Shown one piece after another: positions 16,223 to 24,760 of a DNA stretch of 59,447 nt; position 1 is the stretch's first letter; every line of letters begins with the position of its first letter. Under the pieces are notes generated by a model. The model was not told the origin of the DNA and did not search any database. It saw only the letters and a list, made by a program, of their open reading frames with translations. The stretch is from NCBI GenBank assembly GCA_029267355.1, contig JAJUJA010000005.1:1-59447 (forward strand), given 5' to 3'. Source of the DNA: Elusimicrobiota bacterium. Its GTDB lineage: Bacteria; Elusimicrobiota; Elusimicrobia; Elusimicrobiales; UBA9959. The position numbers were made by a program, and so were the translations under genes.

Positions 16223-18352
16223 TCAATGCTTGAAATGTCTTATACCTGTCAAAACCATTTTTATCCCAAGCTCTCTGGCCTTGGCTATGACCTGCTCATC
16301 TCTTATTGAACCGCCGGGCTGTATTATGGCAGACACCCCTATGGCAGCGGCCTGCTCAATGGCGTCTTCAAAAGGGAAAAAGGCGTCCGAAGCCATAAAA
16401 AGCGCCTGCGGTTTGCTATTATTTTTAAGCCATTGGGAATATTTATGGCCCGCCATAAAAACCGAATCCACTCTGGACATCTGGCCCGCGCCTATGCCAA
16501 CGGTTTGAACCCCGTCGGATAAAACTATGGCATTGGACCTTACATGTTTAACGCAGACAAAAGCGAAGGAAAGGGCTTCTTTTTCGCTTTGAGAAAGCTC
16601 GCCTGACACCTCTTTCCACGGCCAGTCAAAAATCTTATCGTCTGCACCGCAATACAAAATCTGATTTCCCAATGACCTGAAGGACGCAAGATTCCTTATG
16701 TCCCTTGAAAACTTTATTATCCGCAGATTTTTTTTGGACTTCAGAATTTCAAGCGCCCGCGGCTCAAAATCAAAAGCGGCGACAACTTCCACAAACTTTT
16801 TCTCTATGAATCCGGCCGCCTCAACCGGAAGCTTTCCGTTAAAGGCTATTATTCCGCCGAAAGCCGACAGAGGATCGCAGTTAAAAGCTCTTTCAAAGGC
16901 CTGGCCGTGATTTTCTCCTATAGCGGCGCCGCAAGGCGTAACATGCTTGAATATTACGCAGGCCGGCCTGTCAAAATCGCATACAGCGCGCATACTTTCG
17001 TAAATATCAAGGAGATTGTTGTATGAAAGCTCCTTGCCCCAAAGTTTTTCAAAGGGCAAGGAATCCATTGAGTAAAGAGCGGCTTTCTGATGAGGATTTT
17101 CGCCGTATCTGAGATCAAGCTCCTTTTTTGCAGTTTTGGCAAAAATATTTTTTTCGGAAAGTTTTTCGCAAATAGCGCTGTCATAGGCGGCGGTATGCGA
17201 GAAAGCCTTAACAGCCATGGCCTTTGAAGTTTCAAGAGATAAAGAGCCCTTTTCTTTAAGCTCGGCAAGCACGGCATTGTAATCAGCCGGGTCGCAGACC
17301 GGGCAGCAATCCTGATAATTTTTGGCGGCAGCCCTTAACAGAGAAACGCCGCCTATGTCTATATTTTCTATCAATCTTTCAGACCAGTTTTCTTCGCCGG
17401 CGGCAGTTTCAACAAAAGGATAAAGATTAACAGCGGCTATATCTATTGAGGGTATGAGATTGGCGGCCGCCTGCGAAGCGTGCTTTGGATCATTTCTTTT
17501 ATATAAGAGGCCGGCAAAGATCCTGTTATTAAGCGTTTTCACTCTGCCGTCAAGTATCTCCGGATATGAAGTTAAGGCGTCAACGGCTATCACATCAATG
17601 CCGCCGCTTTTGAGCAGATTGTAAGTGCCTCCGGTGGCAATAAGCGTAAACCCCATACCGCAAAGCCCTTTTGCAAATTCCAAAGCGCCTGTTTTATCGC
17701 TTAAAGATAAAAGCGCAAAACGCATTCTTTTGCCCTTTTCGTGCGGCAGAATTGATGCTTTTCCATTTTCAACCTTTATAAGCCCTCTGCAAAAAAGCTC
17801 GGCTATTTGCGGATATAAATACAGTTCCGTTCTGTTTATTTTTTCAGCCAGCGTTTCCGGAGTTTCGCCGTCTTCAATGAAAACCTGCTGCTGGGCTATT
17901 ATCGGCCCTTTGTCATATTCCTCATTTACAAGATGAACTGTTACGCCGGAGATCTTAGCGCCGCTTGCTATTACAGCCTGATGAACTTTTTCGCCGTAAA
18001 AGCCTTTGCCGCCGAAGGCGGGAAGAAGGGAAGGATGAACATTAAGTATTCTGCCTTCATATTTTCTTACGAATCCGCGGGGAAGTTTTGAAAGAAAACC
18101 GGCCAGAAAAACCGCCTCCGCCCCTTTTTCTTCAACGGCTGAAATAAGCGCATTTGAATACTCGGCCTCATTTTTAAAGTCTTTGGAGGAGATTTTGACG
18201 ACCGGCACGCCTTCGCTTGAAGCCTTTGAGGCGGCGGGGCAATCCCTGTCGGTAACCGCCAGAACAACCTGCGCGGCGCCTGTTTTCCTGAAGCGGCTTA
18301 TCAAAGCGGCCATATTGCTGCCCCGGCCGGAAGCAAAAATACAAACCTTCAT
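16223..18352 (-). CDS. purNH: Bifunctional-fusion purine enzyme PurN-PurH
   Basis: 709 residues uniting three activities of purine synthesis. Residues 1-205 are phosphoribosylglycinamide formyltransferase, with FASGRGSN, catalytic Asn104 and His106 in LNVHPSLLP, and Asp147 in YDKGPIIAQ. From about residue 210 begins PurH: an MGS-like IMP cyclohydrolase domain (LSLSDKTGALEFAKGL, IATGGTY), then AICAR transformylase with RYGENPHQKAA and FKHVTPCGAA. PurN and PurH are separate proteins in most bacteria; here no stop codon lies between them. An internal Met210 could in principle restart PurH. It follows purM and a serine hydrolase gene in one operon, so the pathway context is consistent. Confidence 0.93.
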   Translation of the reverse strand: MKVCIFASGRGSNMAALISRFRKTGAAQVVLAVTDRDCPAASKASSEGVPVVKISSKDFKNEAEYSNALISAVEEKGAEAVFLAGFLSKLPRGFVRKYEGRILNVHPSLLPAFGGKGFYGEKVHQAVIASGAKISGVTVHLVNEEYDKGPIIAQQQVFIEDGETPETLAEKINRTELYLYPQIAELFCRGLIKVENGKASILPHEKGKRMRFALLSLSDKTGALEFAKGLCGMGFTLIATGGTYNLLKSGGIDVIAVDALTSYPEILDGRVKTLNNRIFAGLLYKRNDPKHASQAAANLIPSIDIAAVNLYPFVETAAGEENWSERLIENIDIGGVSLLRAAAKNYQDCCPVCDPADYNAVLAELKEKGSLSLETSKAMAVKAFSHTAAYDSAICEKLSEKNIFAKTAKKELDLRYGENPHQKAALYSMDSLPFEKLWGKELSYNNLLDIYESMRAVCDFDRPACVIFKHVTPCGAAIGENHGQAFERAFNCDPLSAFGGIIAFNGKLPVEAAGFIEKKFVEVVAAFDFEPRALEILKSKKNLRIIKFSRDIRNLASFRSLGNQILYCGADDKIFDWPWKEVSGELSQSEKEALSFAFVCVKHVRSNAIVLSDGVQTVGIGAGQMSRVDSVFMAGHKYSQWLKNNSKPQALFMASDAFFPFEDAIEQAAAIGVSAIIQPGGSIRDEQVIAKARELGIKMVLTGIRHFKH

Positions 18353-18369
18353 TACGCCTCCCGTAAAGA

Positions 18370-19665
18370 TCAGAATGTTTCCATGCCGACCTGATTTATA
18401 ACGCTCTGCATTGTCTGGAAATAGCTGTTATTGTCTATCGGCCTGCTTTCATCGCTGGAACCCGAAGAAACGCAATACCATGTGGAGCTTTTCGTCTCAA
18501 GAAGCCAGTTCATGCTTATAACTCCCGGCTCGCCTCCCCCCTTATAGCCGGCATATTTGAAGCCGCCGGTTTTAATATCAAGGCCGGGATTAAGCGATAA
18601 TACGGCGTTCACCTTGGCATTATTTTTTTTCCTGAAATAATCCATAAGACGGCAAATATCTTCGGGCGAAGCGAACCACTCTATAGCATTTATGTAAGAA
18701 GCTTTATTGCCGGGATAAACCGATTTAATATCCGGCAGCGGCTTCTTTTCAAGCTCTTTTAAAATTTTCCTGCGGCTTTTCAAATCAGCCAGGGCGTATC
18801 TGGCCGCCAGCTGAGGGTCCGACTTGAGCTTGAACATCTCTGATGTTTTCAGAAAGGGCCTGTTCAAATCAACGAACGAATTATGAAAAAGAGAAAGGGA
18901 ATTTTCAATTTTTTCCCTGCCTATGAAATCTATCAGCATATCCGCGGCGGTATTATCGCTTTCGCTTATCATCGCCTGCGCCAGAGAGAAAACAGTAAAG
19001 GGAGAGCCCTCCGGAAAATTTTGAAGCCGCCCGGTAGGCAATGACTTGTCGCGCTCCCTTATCTTTATTATTTTGTCCCACGGCGCATCATTTTCAGCCA
19101 GCCAGGCGAGCACATAAAGTTTGAAAGCCGAACCGATAGGCATAGGTTTGGCCTCGTTTTTTGCGTAAATATTATCCTCAAGCCCTGACAATCTCTTTAT
19201 GAGTATCGCGTTATTTTGATACGGCAATTTCTCAAAAGGCGAGGAGCTTTCAGCCAGAGAAGGCGCATTTTTGAAGGCAGGCCTGAAGAAAAGGCCTGTC
19301 ACCTTCCATTTGGAGTTTTCCACGGTCACAGTTGCCGGAATTATGAAATCTTTATCGGTGTAAAAAAAGAAATCGGCCGTGAGTCCGCCCTTGTATGAAA
19401 CCGTGCTTACATTGACGACAGAGCCGTTTTCAGCATGCAATTGCTTGAATATTTCCGTCATTTTGTCCCTGGACACATAGTTAAAGAAGGACTTATCAAA
19501 GACATAGTTAAGCTTTTGAGGGTCAGGAGAAATTCTTGACGAAATCTTCCATGCCGCCACTATAAGCTTTTTAAGTTCCGGGCCTTCCTGTTTCTGCTCC
19601 TCCTGTGCCTGCTGGCAGTAAAGCGGCAGCGGCAGCAGTAAAAGCGTTAAAAGCGATTTCTTCAT
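18370..19665 (-). CDS. Secreted class A beta-lactamase-fold serine hydrolase
   Basis: 431 residues. A signal peptide (1-17, ending near LPLYCQQA, with a possible lipobox Cys17) precedes an NTF2-like or DUF3887-like domain (about 25-130) and a beta-lactamase/transpeptidase-type domain. Catalytic motifs are SAFK (Ser179, Lys182), SDN (236-238) and KTG (365-367). The two-domain layout resembles ORF12/LpqF-type esterases rather than resistance beta-lactamases, so antibiotic hydrolysis is not implied. It overlaps the purM end by four bases and precedes purNH by 17 bases. A secreted hydrolase inside a purine operon has no obvious reason and may only reflect gene packing. Confidence 0.82.
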   Translation of the reverse strand: MKKSLLTLLLLPLPLYCQQAQEEQKQEGPELKKLIVAAWKISSRISPDPQKLNYVFDKSFFNYVSRDKMTEIFKQLHAENGSVVNVSTVSYKGGLTADFFFYTDKDFIIPATVTVENSKWKVTGLFFRPAFKNAPSLAESSSPFEKLPYQNNAILIKRLSGLEDNIYAKNEAKPMPIGSAFKLYVLAWLAENDAPWDKIIKIRERDKSLPTGRLQNFPEGSPFTVFSLAQAMISESDNTAADMLIDFIGREKIENSLSLFHNSFVDLNRPFLKTSEMFKLKSDPQLAARYALADLKSRRKILKELEKKPLPDIKSVYPGNKASYINAIEWFASPEDICRLMDYFRKKNNAKVNAVLSLNPGLDIKTGGFKYAGYKGGGEPGVISMNWLLETKSSTWYCVSSGSSDESRPIDNNSYFQTMQSVINQVGMETF

Positions 19666-20642
19666 AATGAAATACCCCTTATCTCAACTTTTTTGGTTCC
19701 TTTCTCTATTTTCCCTATCAAACTGGCCGTTTTATCCTGCTTAAGTATCAGCGGAACCGCTTTTTGAGGCACCACAGCTATCATGCCGATACCCATATTG
19801 AAAGTGGCGAACATTTCAGCCGCCTTTATATCAGCCTCATCGGCAAGTTTCTTCATAAGCGGCGGAACTCTCCAGCTTTTTGCATCCAGAACTGCGCTAA
19901 TCCCGTCTGGAATTATCCTTTCCAGATTGCCTTCTATTCCGCTGCCGGTTATATGCGCCAGTCCGCCTATCTTGAGTTTTTTCTTTGAAAGCGTATCCTT
20001 CATTTTTTCTATTTGCCTTACATAAATTCTTGTGGGCGTAAGAAACTGCTTTGAAAATTTCTTCAAAGATGGTTTTTTCTCCATAGCTTTCCTTATGAGA
20101 GAATATCCGTTTGAATGAAACCCGGAGGAAGCAAGTCCTATAACAGCGTCTCCCGGCCTTATTGAACTTCCGTCTATTATCTCGCTGTTTTTAACTATGC
20201 CTACGGAGAAGCCGCCCAGATCATATTCCCCTTTGGCATAAAAACCCGGCATTTCGGCCGTCTCCCCCCCCAAAAGTATCATACCCGACATTTTACAGCC
20301 TTCAAGAATGCCTTTTATTATGCTCTTTGATTTTTCCAGCTCAAGCTTGCCGGTGGCGTAATAATCAAGAAAGAACAGGGGCTTGCCGCCGCATGTTATA
20401 AGATCATTTACGCACATAGCCACGAGGTCTATGCCTATGGTATCATGGCGGTTCAATGCAAAGGCAAGCTTAAGTTTGGTTCCCACTCCGTCAGTGCAGG
20501 CGACAAGAGAGTAATCGCAGCCGTAATCCTTAAGGCCGTAAAGGCCGGCAAAGCCGCCTATAAGCGGCGATTTCTTTTCTAAAAATTCCGTGAATCTGTC
20601 AGACAGCGCGCTGTCAACTCCGGCTTTTTTATAGGAAATCAT
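19662..20642 (-). CDS. purM: Phosphoribosylformylglycinamidine cyclo-ligase
   Basis: 326 residues of the AIR-synthase family, converting FGAM to AIR with ATP. Recognisable segments are CTDGVGTKLKLA, GIDLVAMCVNDLITCGGKP, LLGGETAEMPG and GLASSGFHSNGYSLIRK. CTGGAGAAG lies before the ATG and sets the start. It is the first gene of the minus-strand operon purM, serine hydrolase, purNH. The intergenic stretch to the divergent radical SAM gene (20643-20859) holds TTGACA on the minus strand about 20 bases from a TATACT, a loosely spaced promoter; no purine riboswitch core was recognised. Confidence 0.95.
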   Translation of the reverse strand: MISYKKAGVDSALSDRFTEFLEKKSPLIGGFAGLYGLKDYGCDYSLVACTDGVGTKLKLAFALNRHDTIGIDLVAMCVNDLITCGGKPLFFLDYYATGKLELEKSKSIIKGILEGCKMSGMILLGGETAEMPGFYAKGEYDLGGFSVGIVKNSEIIDGSSIRPGDAVIGLASSGFHSNGYSLIRKAMEKKPSLKKFSKQFLTPTRIYVRQIEKMKDTLSKKKLKIGGLAHITGSGIEGNLERIIPDGISAVLDAKSWRVPPLMKKLADEADIKAAEMFATFNMGIGMIAVVPQKAVPLILKQDKTASLIGKIEKGTKKVEIRGISL

Positions 20643-20823
20643 TGCTTCTCCAGTTTTTTGAATTTTATCGGATTAAAAAGAGCTTTGAGACAAGTATATG
20701 TTATTACTTTGAGATTTCCCTGTCAAACGCGGCTGAAGCTGGAAATATTTCCGCCAACAGCATAAGATTTATCCCGGATTTGCCGCTTTAAGGAATAATG
20801 TTTTAACAGCCGTAAAAGAGAGC

Positions 20824-20853
20824 TTAAAAAGGGCTTTGGCAAAATGTTAAAAT
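20824..20853 (+). promoter_or_regulatory. Promoter of the radical SAM gene, leaderless arrangement
   Basis: TTAAAA (20824-20829), an 18-base spacer, and TAAAAT (20848-20853). Six bases separate the -10 from ATG at 20860, with no ribosome-binding site. The -35 is weak. Confidence 0.45.
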
Positions 20854-20859
20854 ATAGTC

Positions 20860-21504
20860 ATGAAAGAACCGGCTTTGGCCTATGAATACGGCAAAGGACT
20901 TTATCTGAACATAACGAACAAATGTCCCACATCATGCGTATTCTGCATAAAAAGAAAATGGAAAATGTCCTACAGAGGAAATGACCTTAACCTCGGCGCC
21001 AGAGAGCCGTCCCTTGAGGAAGTAATTGCACAAATTAAAAATAAATCATCGCAGAAAAGATTTGAGGAGCTTGTTCTTTGCGGCTATGGCGAACCGACTC
21101 AAAGATTTGACATCATAAAAAAGCTGGCAGGTTCGGTCAGAAAAGGCGAAATAGAAGGTTTGCCGAAAGACATCAGGATAAGGATAAACACGAACGGACT
21201 GGGCAATCTGATAAACGGCTATGACATAACCCCGCAGATGAAAGGCCTCATAAATTCACTTCATATAAGCCTTAATTCGCATAAGCCGGAAAACTGGAAA
21301 AAACTGATGAGGCCTATGCCCCAATATGAGAAAGAAGGTTTTGACAGCGTAATTAGCTTTATAATCTCAGCCCGCTCTCATGTAGATGAGGTTGTTATTA
21401 GCGCCGTAAAGGGTTTGGAGCCGGATATTGAAGGATTGAAAAAATTTGCCGAAAAAATTAATGTGCCGCTGAGATTGCGCCCGGAGCTTGAAAATGAGAA
21501 TTGA
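20860..21504 (+). CDS. TatD-associated radical SAM protein
   Basis: 214 residues, short for a radical SAM enzyme and without a C-terminal auxiliary cluster domain. NKCPTSCVFC supplies the CX3CX2C cluster ligands Cys22, Cys26 and Cys29. The next segments, FEELVLCGYGEPT and RINTNGLGN, match the family often found next to or fused with TatD nucleases; no tatD gene is in this window. The reaction is unknown. The 3' end overlaps the start of the glycogen-binding protein by 11 bases, so they are co-translated. Confidence 0.83.
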   Translation: MKEPALAYEYGKGLYLNITNKCPTSCVFCIKRKWKMSYRGNDLNLGAREPSLEEVIAQIKNKSSQKRFEELVLCGYGEPTQRFDIIKKLAGSVRKGEIEGLPKDIRIRINTNGLGNLINGYDITPQMKGLINSLHISLNSHKPENWKKLMRPMPQYEKEGFDSVISFIISARSHVDEVVISAVKGLEPDIEGLKKFAEKINVPLRLRPELENEN

Positions 21505-21964
21505 AAGAAAGGATTTGCTTATAGCGCTGGCAGCCGCGCTTTTTATTTTCGTATCCGTGCCGGGAGTTATATTCAACTCGGCCATAAAAAAATATCTCGG
21601 TTTTCTAAATATCTGGTCACAAAAACCGATAACCTCCGTAAGACATCATAACGGGCAAATCCCCCCTGCAAGGTCATATACTTTCAGGGCTGACATTAAA
21701 GAGCCGGAACTCAAGGTGATATCATTTTCACTGAAAACCAAAAAAGCCGGAGAGATATTTATAGCAGGAGATTTTAACAAGTGGAAGAAAAACGATATAA
21801 AACTTTCCAGGAAGGAAAACGGCGCGAGCGAAACCATGATAGCGCTGGCGCCCGGAAAGTATAGATATGTTTTTTACATAGAAGGAGAAAAAGTCCTTGA
21901 TCCTTACAATCCGTCAGTAGCTGAATTTGAAGGAGAAAAGGTCTCCATCATAGAGGTTAAATGA
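21494..21964 (+). CDS. Membrane-anchored CBM48/AMPK-type glycogen-binding domain protein
   Basis: 156 residues. An N-terminal membrane helix (about 8-25) is followed by a linker and a carbohydrate-binding module of the CBM48/AMPK-beta type (about 70-156). The marks are FSLKTKKAGEIFIAGDFNKW (family FxxxxxxAxxVxVxGxFNxW), LAPGKYRYVFYIEG and VLDPYNPSVAEF. Such modules bind alpha-1,4 glucans. The ATG at 21494 is preferred to a TTG two codons earlier. It overlaps the next gene by four bases. Together with the GH57-like product downstream it suggests handling of starch-like polysaccharide at the envelope. Confidence 0.82.
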   Translation: MRIERKDLLIALAAALFIFVSVPGVIFNSAIKKYLGFLNIWSQKPITSVRHHNGQIPPARSYTFRADIKEPELKVISFSLKTKKAGEIFIAGDFNKWKKNDIKLSRKENGASETMIALAPGKYRYVFYIEGEKVLDPYNPSVAEFEGEKVSIIEVK

Positions 21965-23442
21965 AAGTATTTTTCACCCTTCTTTTAATTGCCTCTTTGA
22001 GCCATGCCAAAGACGCCGCATTTCTCTGGCTGCCGCCGAGAGAGGCGGACTTTTCAGTATTTTCCTCTTCACTTCCGGCTTCATTTCGGCTTACAATAGC
22101 CTGCGAGCCGGAGAAATGCCGGCCGATTGAAAAGCTTATCTCAGGCGGAAATTTTGAGCAAGCGGCCGTGCCGCCGGGGCTGCCTTTTGTCTCAATTTCA
22201 TATTTCCCCTCGTCGGTTGACATAGATTATTTTAAAACGATGAATGACAATCCCTATATTTTCGCTTCGCTTATAAATGAAGTAAAAAAACAGCTTGAAG
22301 CGGCCGGGCCTGTTTACGGTTTTTTAACGCCCTATGGAGACTTGAATATCTCTGAACTTTCGCTTTATAAAGCTCTTGGCTATTCATGGGCTGCAGCTGC
22401 CGGACACAGGGAAAAAAATGATTGCGTTTTTGATTATCAGGGGCTTAAGATACCTTCTTTTGAAGTTTATTCTTCCACACAGCAAGTATTCTCTTCTTCA
22501 TGCCCTTTTTTTATCATAGACGATTCAGCTTATTCGGCTGACTATTCTTCGCAAACAATACTTTCTCTTTTATCGTCTCAGGATTTGAATCTTCTTACGG
22601 TAAGCGGGGCGATAGCCTTATCAACCGCAGCTGCCTTAAGCGATACCGATATATCATTTTATCCGTGGGTAGGATACAAAGATTATCTGAGCCAGGAAAA
22701 TATGTATGCATATCTGAAAACTCTTTCTCTGGTCAAAAAGGATATTTCAGTTTTCATAAACTCAAATCCCAAAAAAGAAAAAGAGCTTCTGGGGCAATAT
22801 CTTGAAGCCGAAAAACTTATTAAAGACTTAAAGAACTGCAGCGATATTTCCCAGCTTGAAGAGGAAGCGTCATCAGCTCTGGCCGCCGTTTATCAGCTTA
22901 TGGGCAGGCCGGCCCCCGATTTCGTTTATAAACCCTTCTTTGAGAAAAAAGAGGAAAAAAATTACGATATTTCGCAGAAGGAGAACTCCATAATTTTTTC
23001 CGCGCTCAATCCGGCCTTGTCAATATCTGAATTTTCGGTAAGCAGACAAGATAAGGGACTTTTATTCTCTTTGAAAGCCTCCACTTCCTCAAGGATTGAG
23101 GATTTGGCCGTTTATCTGGATATAAACTCCGCTGTCGGCGCAGGCAATGTTTCTCTTTTAAATTCTGTGAAAGCAAAGCTTTATGTCAAGAACGCCTGGG
23201 ATTACGCTTTGGCTTTTGAAAAAGACAGCGTTATTCTTTACAGTTATTCGTTCTATTCGCTAAAAAAAATCAAAACATACAGGCTTAATAGAAATAACGG
23301 CGAAATGCAATTTCTGATTCCAAAAGGCGATATACCTCAAAATTTTGAAAAATGGAAATATGCCGTTATCAACTCCTCCAATGGTACGATAATTGACGGC
23401 ATTTACAAAGAACTGGACAAGGGCTTCGTTTATCCCGTATAG
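21961..23442 (+). CDS. Secreted protein, divergent GH57-like with glucodextranase-type C-terminal domain
   Basis: 493 residues with a signal peptide (1-16, SLSHAKDA). The stretch GPVYGFLTPYGDLNISELSL, followed by YKALGYSWAAAAG, resembles the GH57 pattern GFWPSEG...LAELGFKW, although the usual catalytic Glu position reads TPYGD. The C-terminal 150 residues (EDLAVYLDINSAVGAG, MQFLIPKGDI) resemble the beta-sandwich found at the end of glucodextranases. It is therefore most likely a catalytically altered or very divergent glycoside hydrolase relative. The operon partner has a glycogen-binding module. No confident family can be given; a structure-based search is needed. Confidence 0.5.
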   Translation: MKVFFTLLLIASLSHAKDAAFLWLPPREADFSVFSSSLPASFRLTIACEPEKCRPIEKLISGGNFEQAAVPPGLPFVSISYFPSSVDIDYFKTMNDNPYIFASLINEVKKQLEAAGPVYGFLTPYGDLNISELSLYKALGYSWAAAAGHREKNDCVFDYQGLKIPSFEVYSSTQQVFSSSCPFFIIDDSAYSADYSSQTILSLLSSQDLNLLTVSGAIALSTAAALSDTDISFYPWVGYKDYLSQENMYAYLKTLSLVKKDISVFINSNPKKEKELLGQYLEAEKLIKDLKNCSDISQLEEEASSALAAVYQLMGRPAPDFVYKPFFEKKEEKNYDISQKENSIIFSALNPALSISEFSVSRQDKGLLFSLKASTSSRIEDLAVYLDINSAVGAGNVSLLNSVKAKLYVKNAWDYALAFEKDSVILYSYSFYSLKKIKTYRLNRNNGEMQFLIPKGDIPQNFEKWKYAVINSSNGTIIDGIYKELDKGFVYPV

Positions 23443-23494
23443 AGATTGAAGTCAATATAGGCCTTAAGGTCCTCCATTTTTAGACTTAGGACAT

Positions 23495-23523
23495 TAGACA
23501 TACGTTTCATACGATACTATAAT
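23495..23523 (+). promoter_or_regulatory. Promoter of the phospholipase D gene, leaderless arrangement
   Basis: TAGACA (23495-23500), a 17-base spacer and TATAAT (23518-23523), seven bases before ATG at 23531. It is the best-matching leaderless promoter in the window. Confidence 0.7.
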
Positions 23524-23530
23524 TTTACAG

Positions 23531-24727
23531 ATGAAAAAATTCAGACTGCTGATTGCCTCGCTTCTTTTGATGCCGGTCCTTGCTTTCTCCGGCCAGGCGG
23601 CAAGCCAGTTGTCGGGTTTTGGATATCCATCTTTCGAAATACCTCAGCCTCAAGCTCCCTATAAAGACGCCTCGCAGATAACGGGACTTCCGCTTTATTC
23701 CTTCTCCAGAGAAGGGATGATTTCATCTTATCTTAAAGCGGCTATAGACTCTTCCCGGTATTCAGTGGACATAGCGATATACGGCATAAGCGACTCACAG
23801 CTGGCGCAGGCGGTAATAGAGGCGAAACAAAGAGGCGTCAAGGTCAGAATGATAGTGAATCAGGCGCATCTTTTTGCAGCAAAAGTTGATCCGTCCCTTC
23901 AGGCCCTTATAGACGCAAAAGTTGAGATAAGAACTCTCAAAGGCGGCGGAAGATACGGCATAATGCACAATAAACTTGCGATTTTCGATTCAAGGATACT
24001 ATTCGGCGGCTCTTTCAACTGGACATTAAAGGCCAATAATTCAAATTTTGAAAATGCAATCTTTTCGGCAGACTCAAAGTATATATCCGGTTATAAGGCA
24101 TATTTTGAATGGATGTGGTCATATGCCAGGCCTTATGAACAGGGGCCTATGAGCGACTATGATGTTTCCAATCTTAAATTCATTCCGTCCGACAATTCTC
24201 CATCGGTTTCCTTTAATTCAATAAGATTGCCGTCCTACGCTTTCTCGCCAAACGGCGGCATAAAAGAAACCATAATAAAAGCCATAGATGCAGCCGGCAA
24301 AGAGATCAAAGTCGCCATTTTCAGTTTTTATGACGAGAAAATCTATGATGCGCTTAAGCGCGCAGCTTTAAGAGGAGTTAAAGTTAAAATGGTGGCGGAC
24401 AGGGTCCAGTCCAGCCAGAGCGACATAGTAAAGAAAATGTATTTAGAGGGCTATGACTTCAGATGGTCAGCCGGGTTTTCCGGCGGCGTTATGCACAATA
24501 AGTTTATTGTACTGGATTCCAAGCTTCTTATAAGCGGCTCTTTCAATTTTTCAGACAGCGCCCAGTATTACAATTTTGAGAATATATTTATAACCGACAA
24601 AAGTTCATATACGTCGGCCTTTGAGCAGGAATTTGACTATATATATTCCCAGGCCAGAAAGCCGTCCCAGGAAGAAATAGACTCAATAAATTCATTTTCC
24701 TCAGACAGCAGATTTGAGTCTTTCTGA
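23531..24727 (+). CDS. Secreted phospholipase D-family protein with two HKD motifs
   Basis: 398 residues. A signal peptide (1-22, ending AFSGQA) precedes two PLD-like domains. The first motif is IMHNKLAIFDS (His146, Lys148) followed by GGSFNWT; the second is VMHNKFIVLDS (His322, Lys324) followed by SGSFNFSDSA. Both half-sites of the composite active site are intact. PLD-family members include phospholipases, cardiolipin synthases and nucleases such as Nuc; the short size, secretion and paired GSFN motifs fit a periplasmic or extracellular Nuc-like phosphodiesterase. It has its own promoter. The substrate remains open. Confidence 0.87.
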   Translation: MKKFRLLIASLLLMPVLAFSGQAASQLSGFGYPSFEIPQPQAPYKDASQITGLPLYSFSREGMISSYLKAAIDSSRYSVDIAIYGISDSQLAQAVIEAKQRGVKVRMIVNQAHLFAAKVDPSLQALIDAKVEIRTLKGGGRYGIMHNKLAIFDSRILFGGSFNWTLKANNSNFENAIFSADSKYISGYKAYFEWMWSYARPYEQGPMSDYDVSNLKFIPSDNSPSVSFNSIRLPSYAFSPNGGIKETIIKAIDAAGKEIKVAIFSFYDEKIYDALKRAALRGVKVKMVADRVQSSQSDIVKKMYLEGYDFRWSAGFSGGVMHNKFIVLDSKLLISGSFNFSDSAQYYNFENIFITDKSSYTSAFEQEFDYIYSQARKPSQEEIDSINSFSSDSRFESF

Positions 24728-24747
24728 GGCAAAGCCCGCCTATTTGC

Positions 24748-24753
24748 TATAAT
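24748..24753 (+). promoter_or_regulatory. -10 box of the PAS kinase gene, leaderless arrangement
   Basis: TATAAT, then seven bases, then ATG at 24761. The downstream bases TTTTAC also match those at the phospholipase D promoter. No clear -35 is seen. Confidence 0.5.
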
Positions 24754-24760
24754 TTTACTG

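Noticed and set aside
18370-19665. Antibiotic resistance beta-lactamase
   Set aside because: The SxxK, SDN and KTG motifs are shared with ORF12/LpqF-type esterases, and the extra N-terminal domain fits those better.
20643-20859. Purine riboswitch upstream of purM
   Set aside because: The conserved three-way junction core was not found; the region contains only weak promoter-like boxes.
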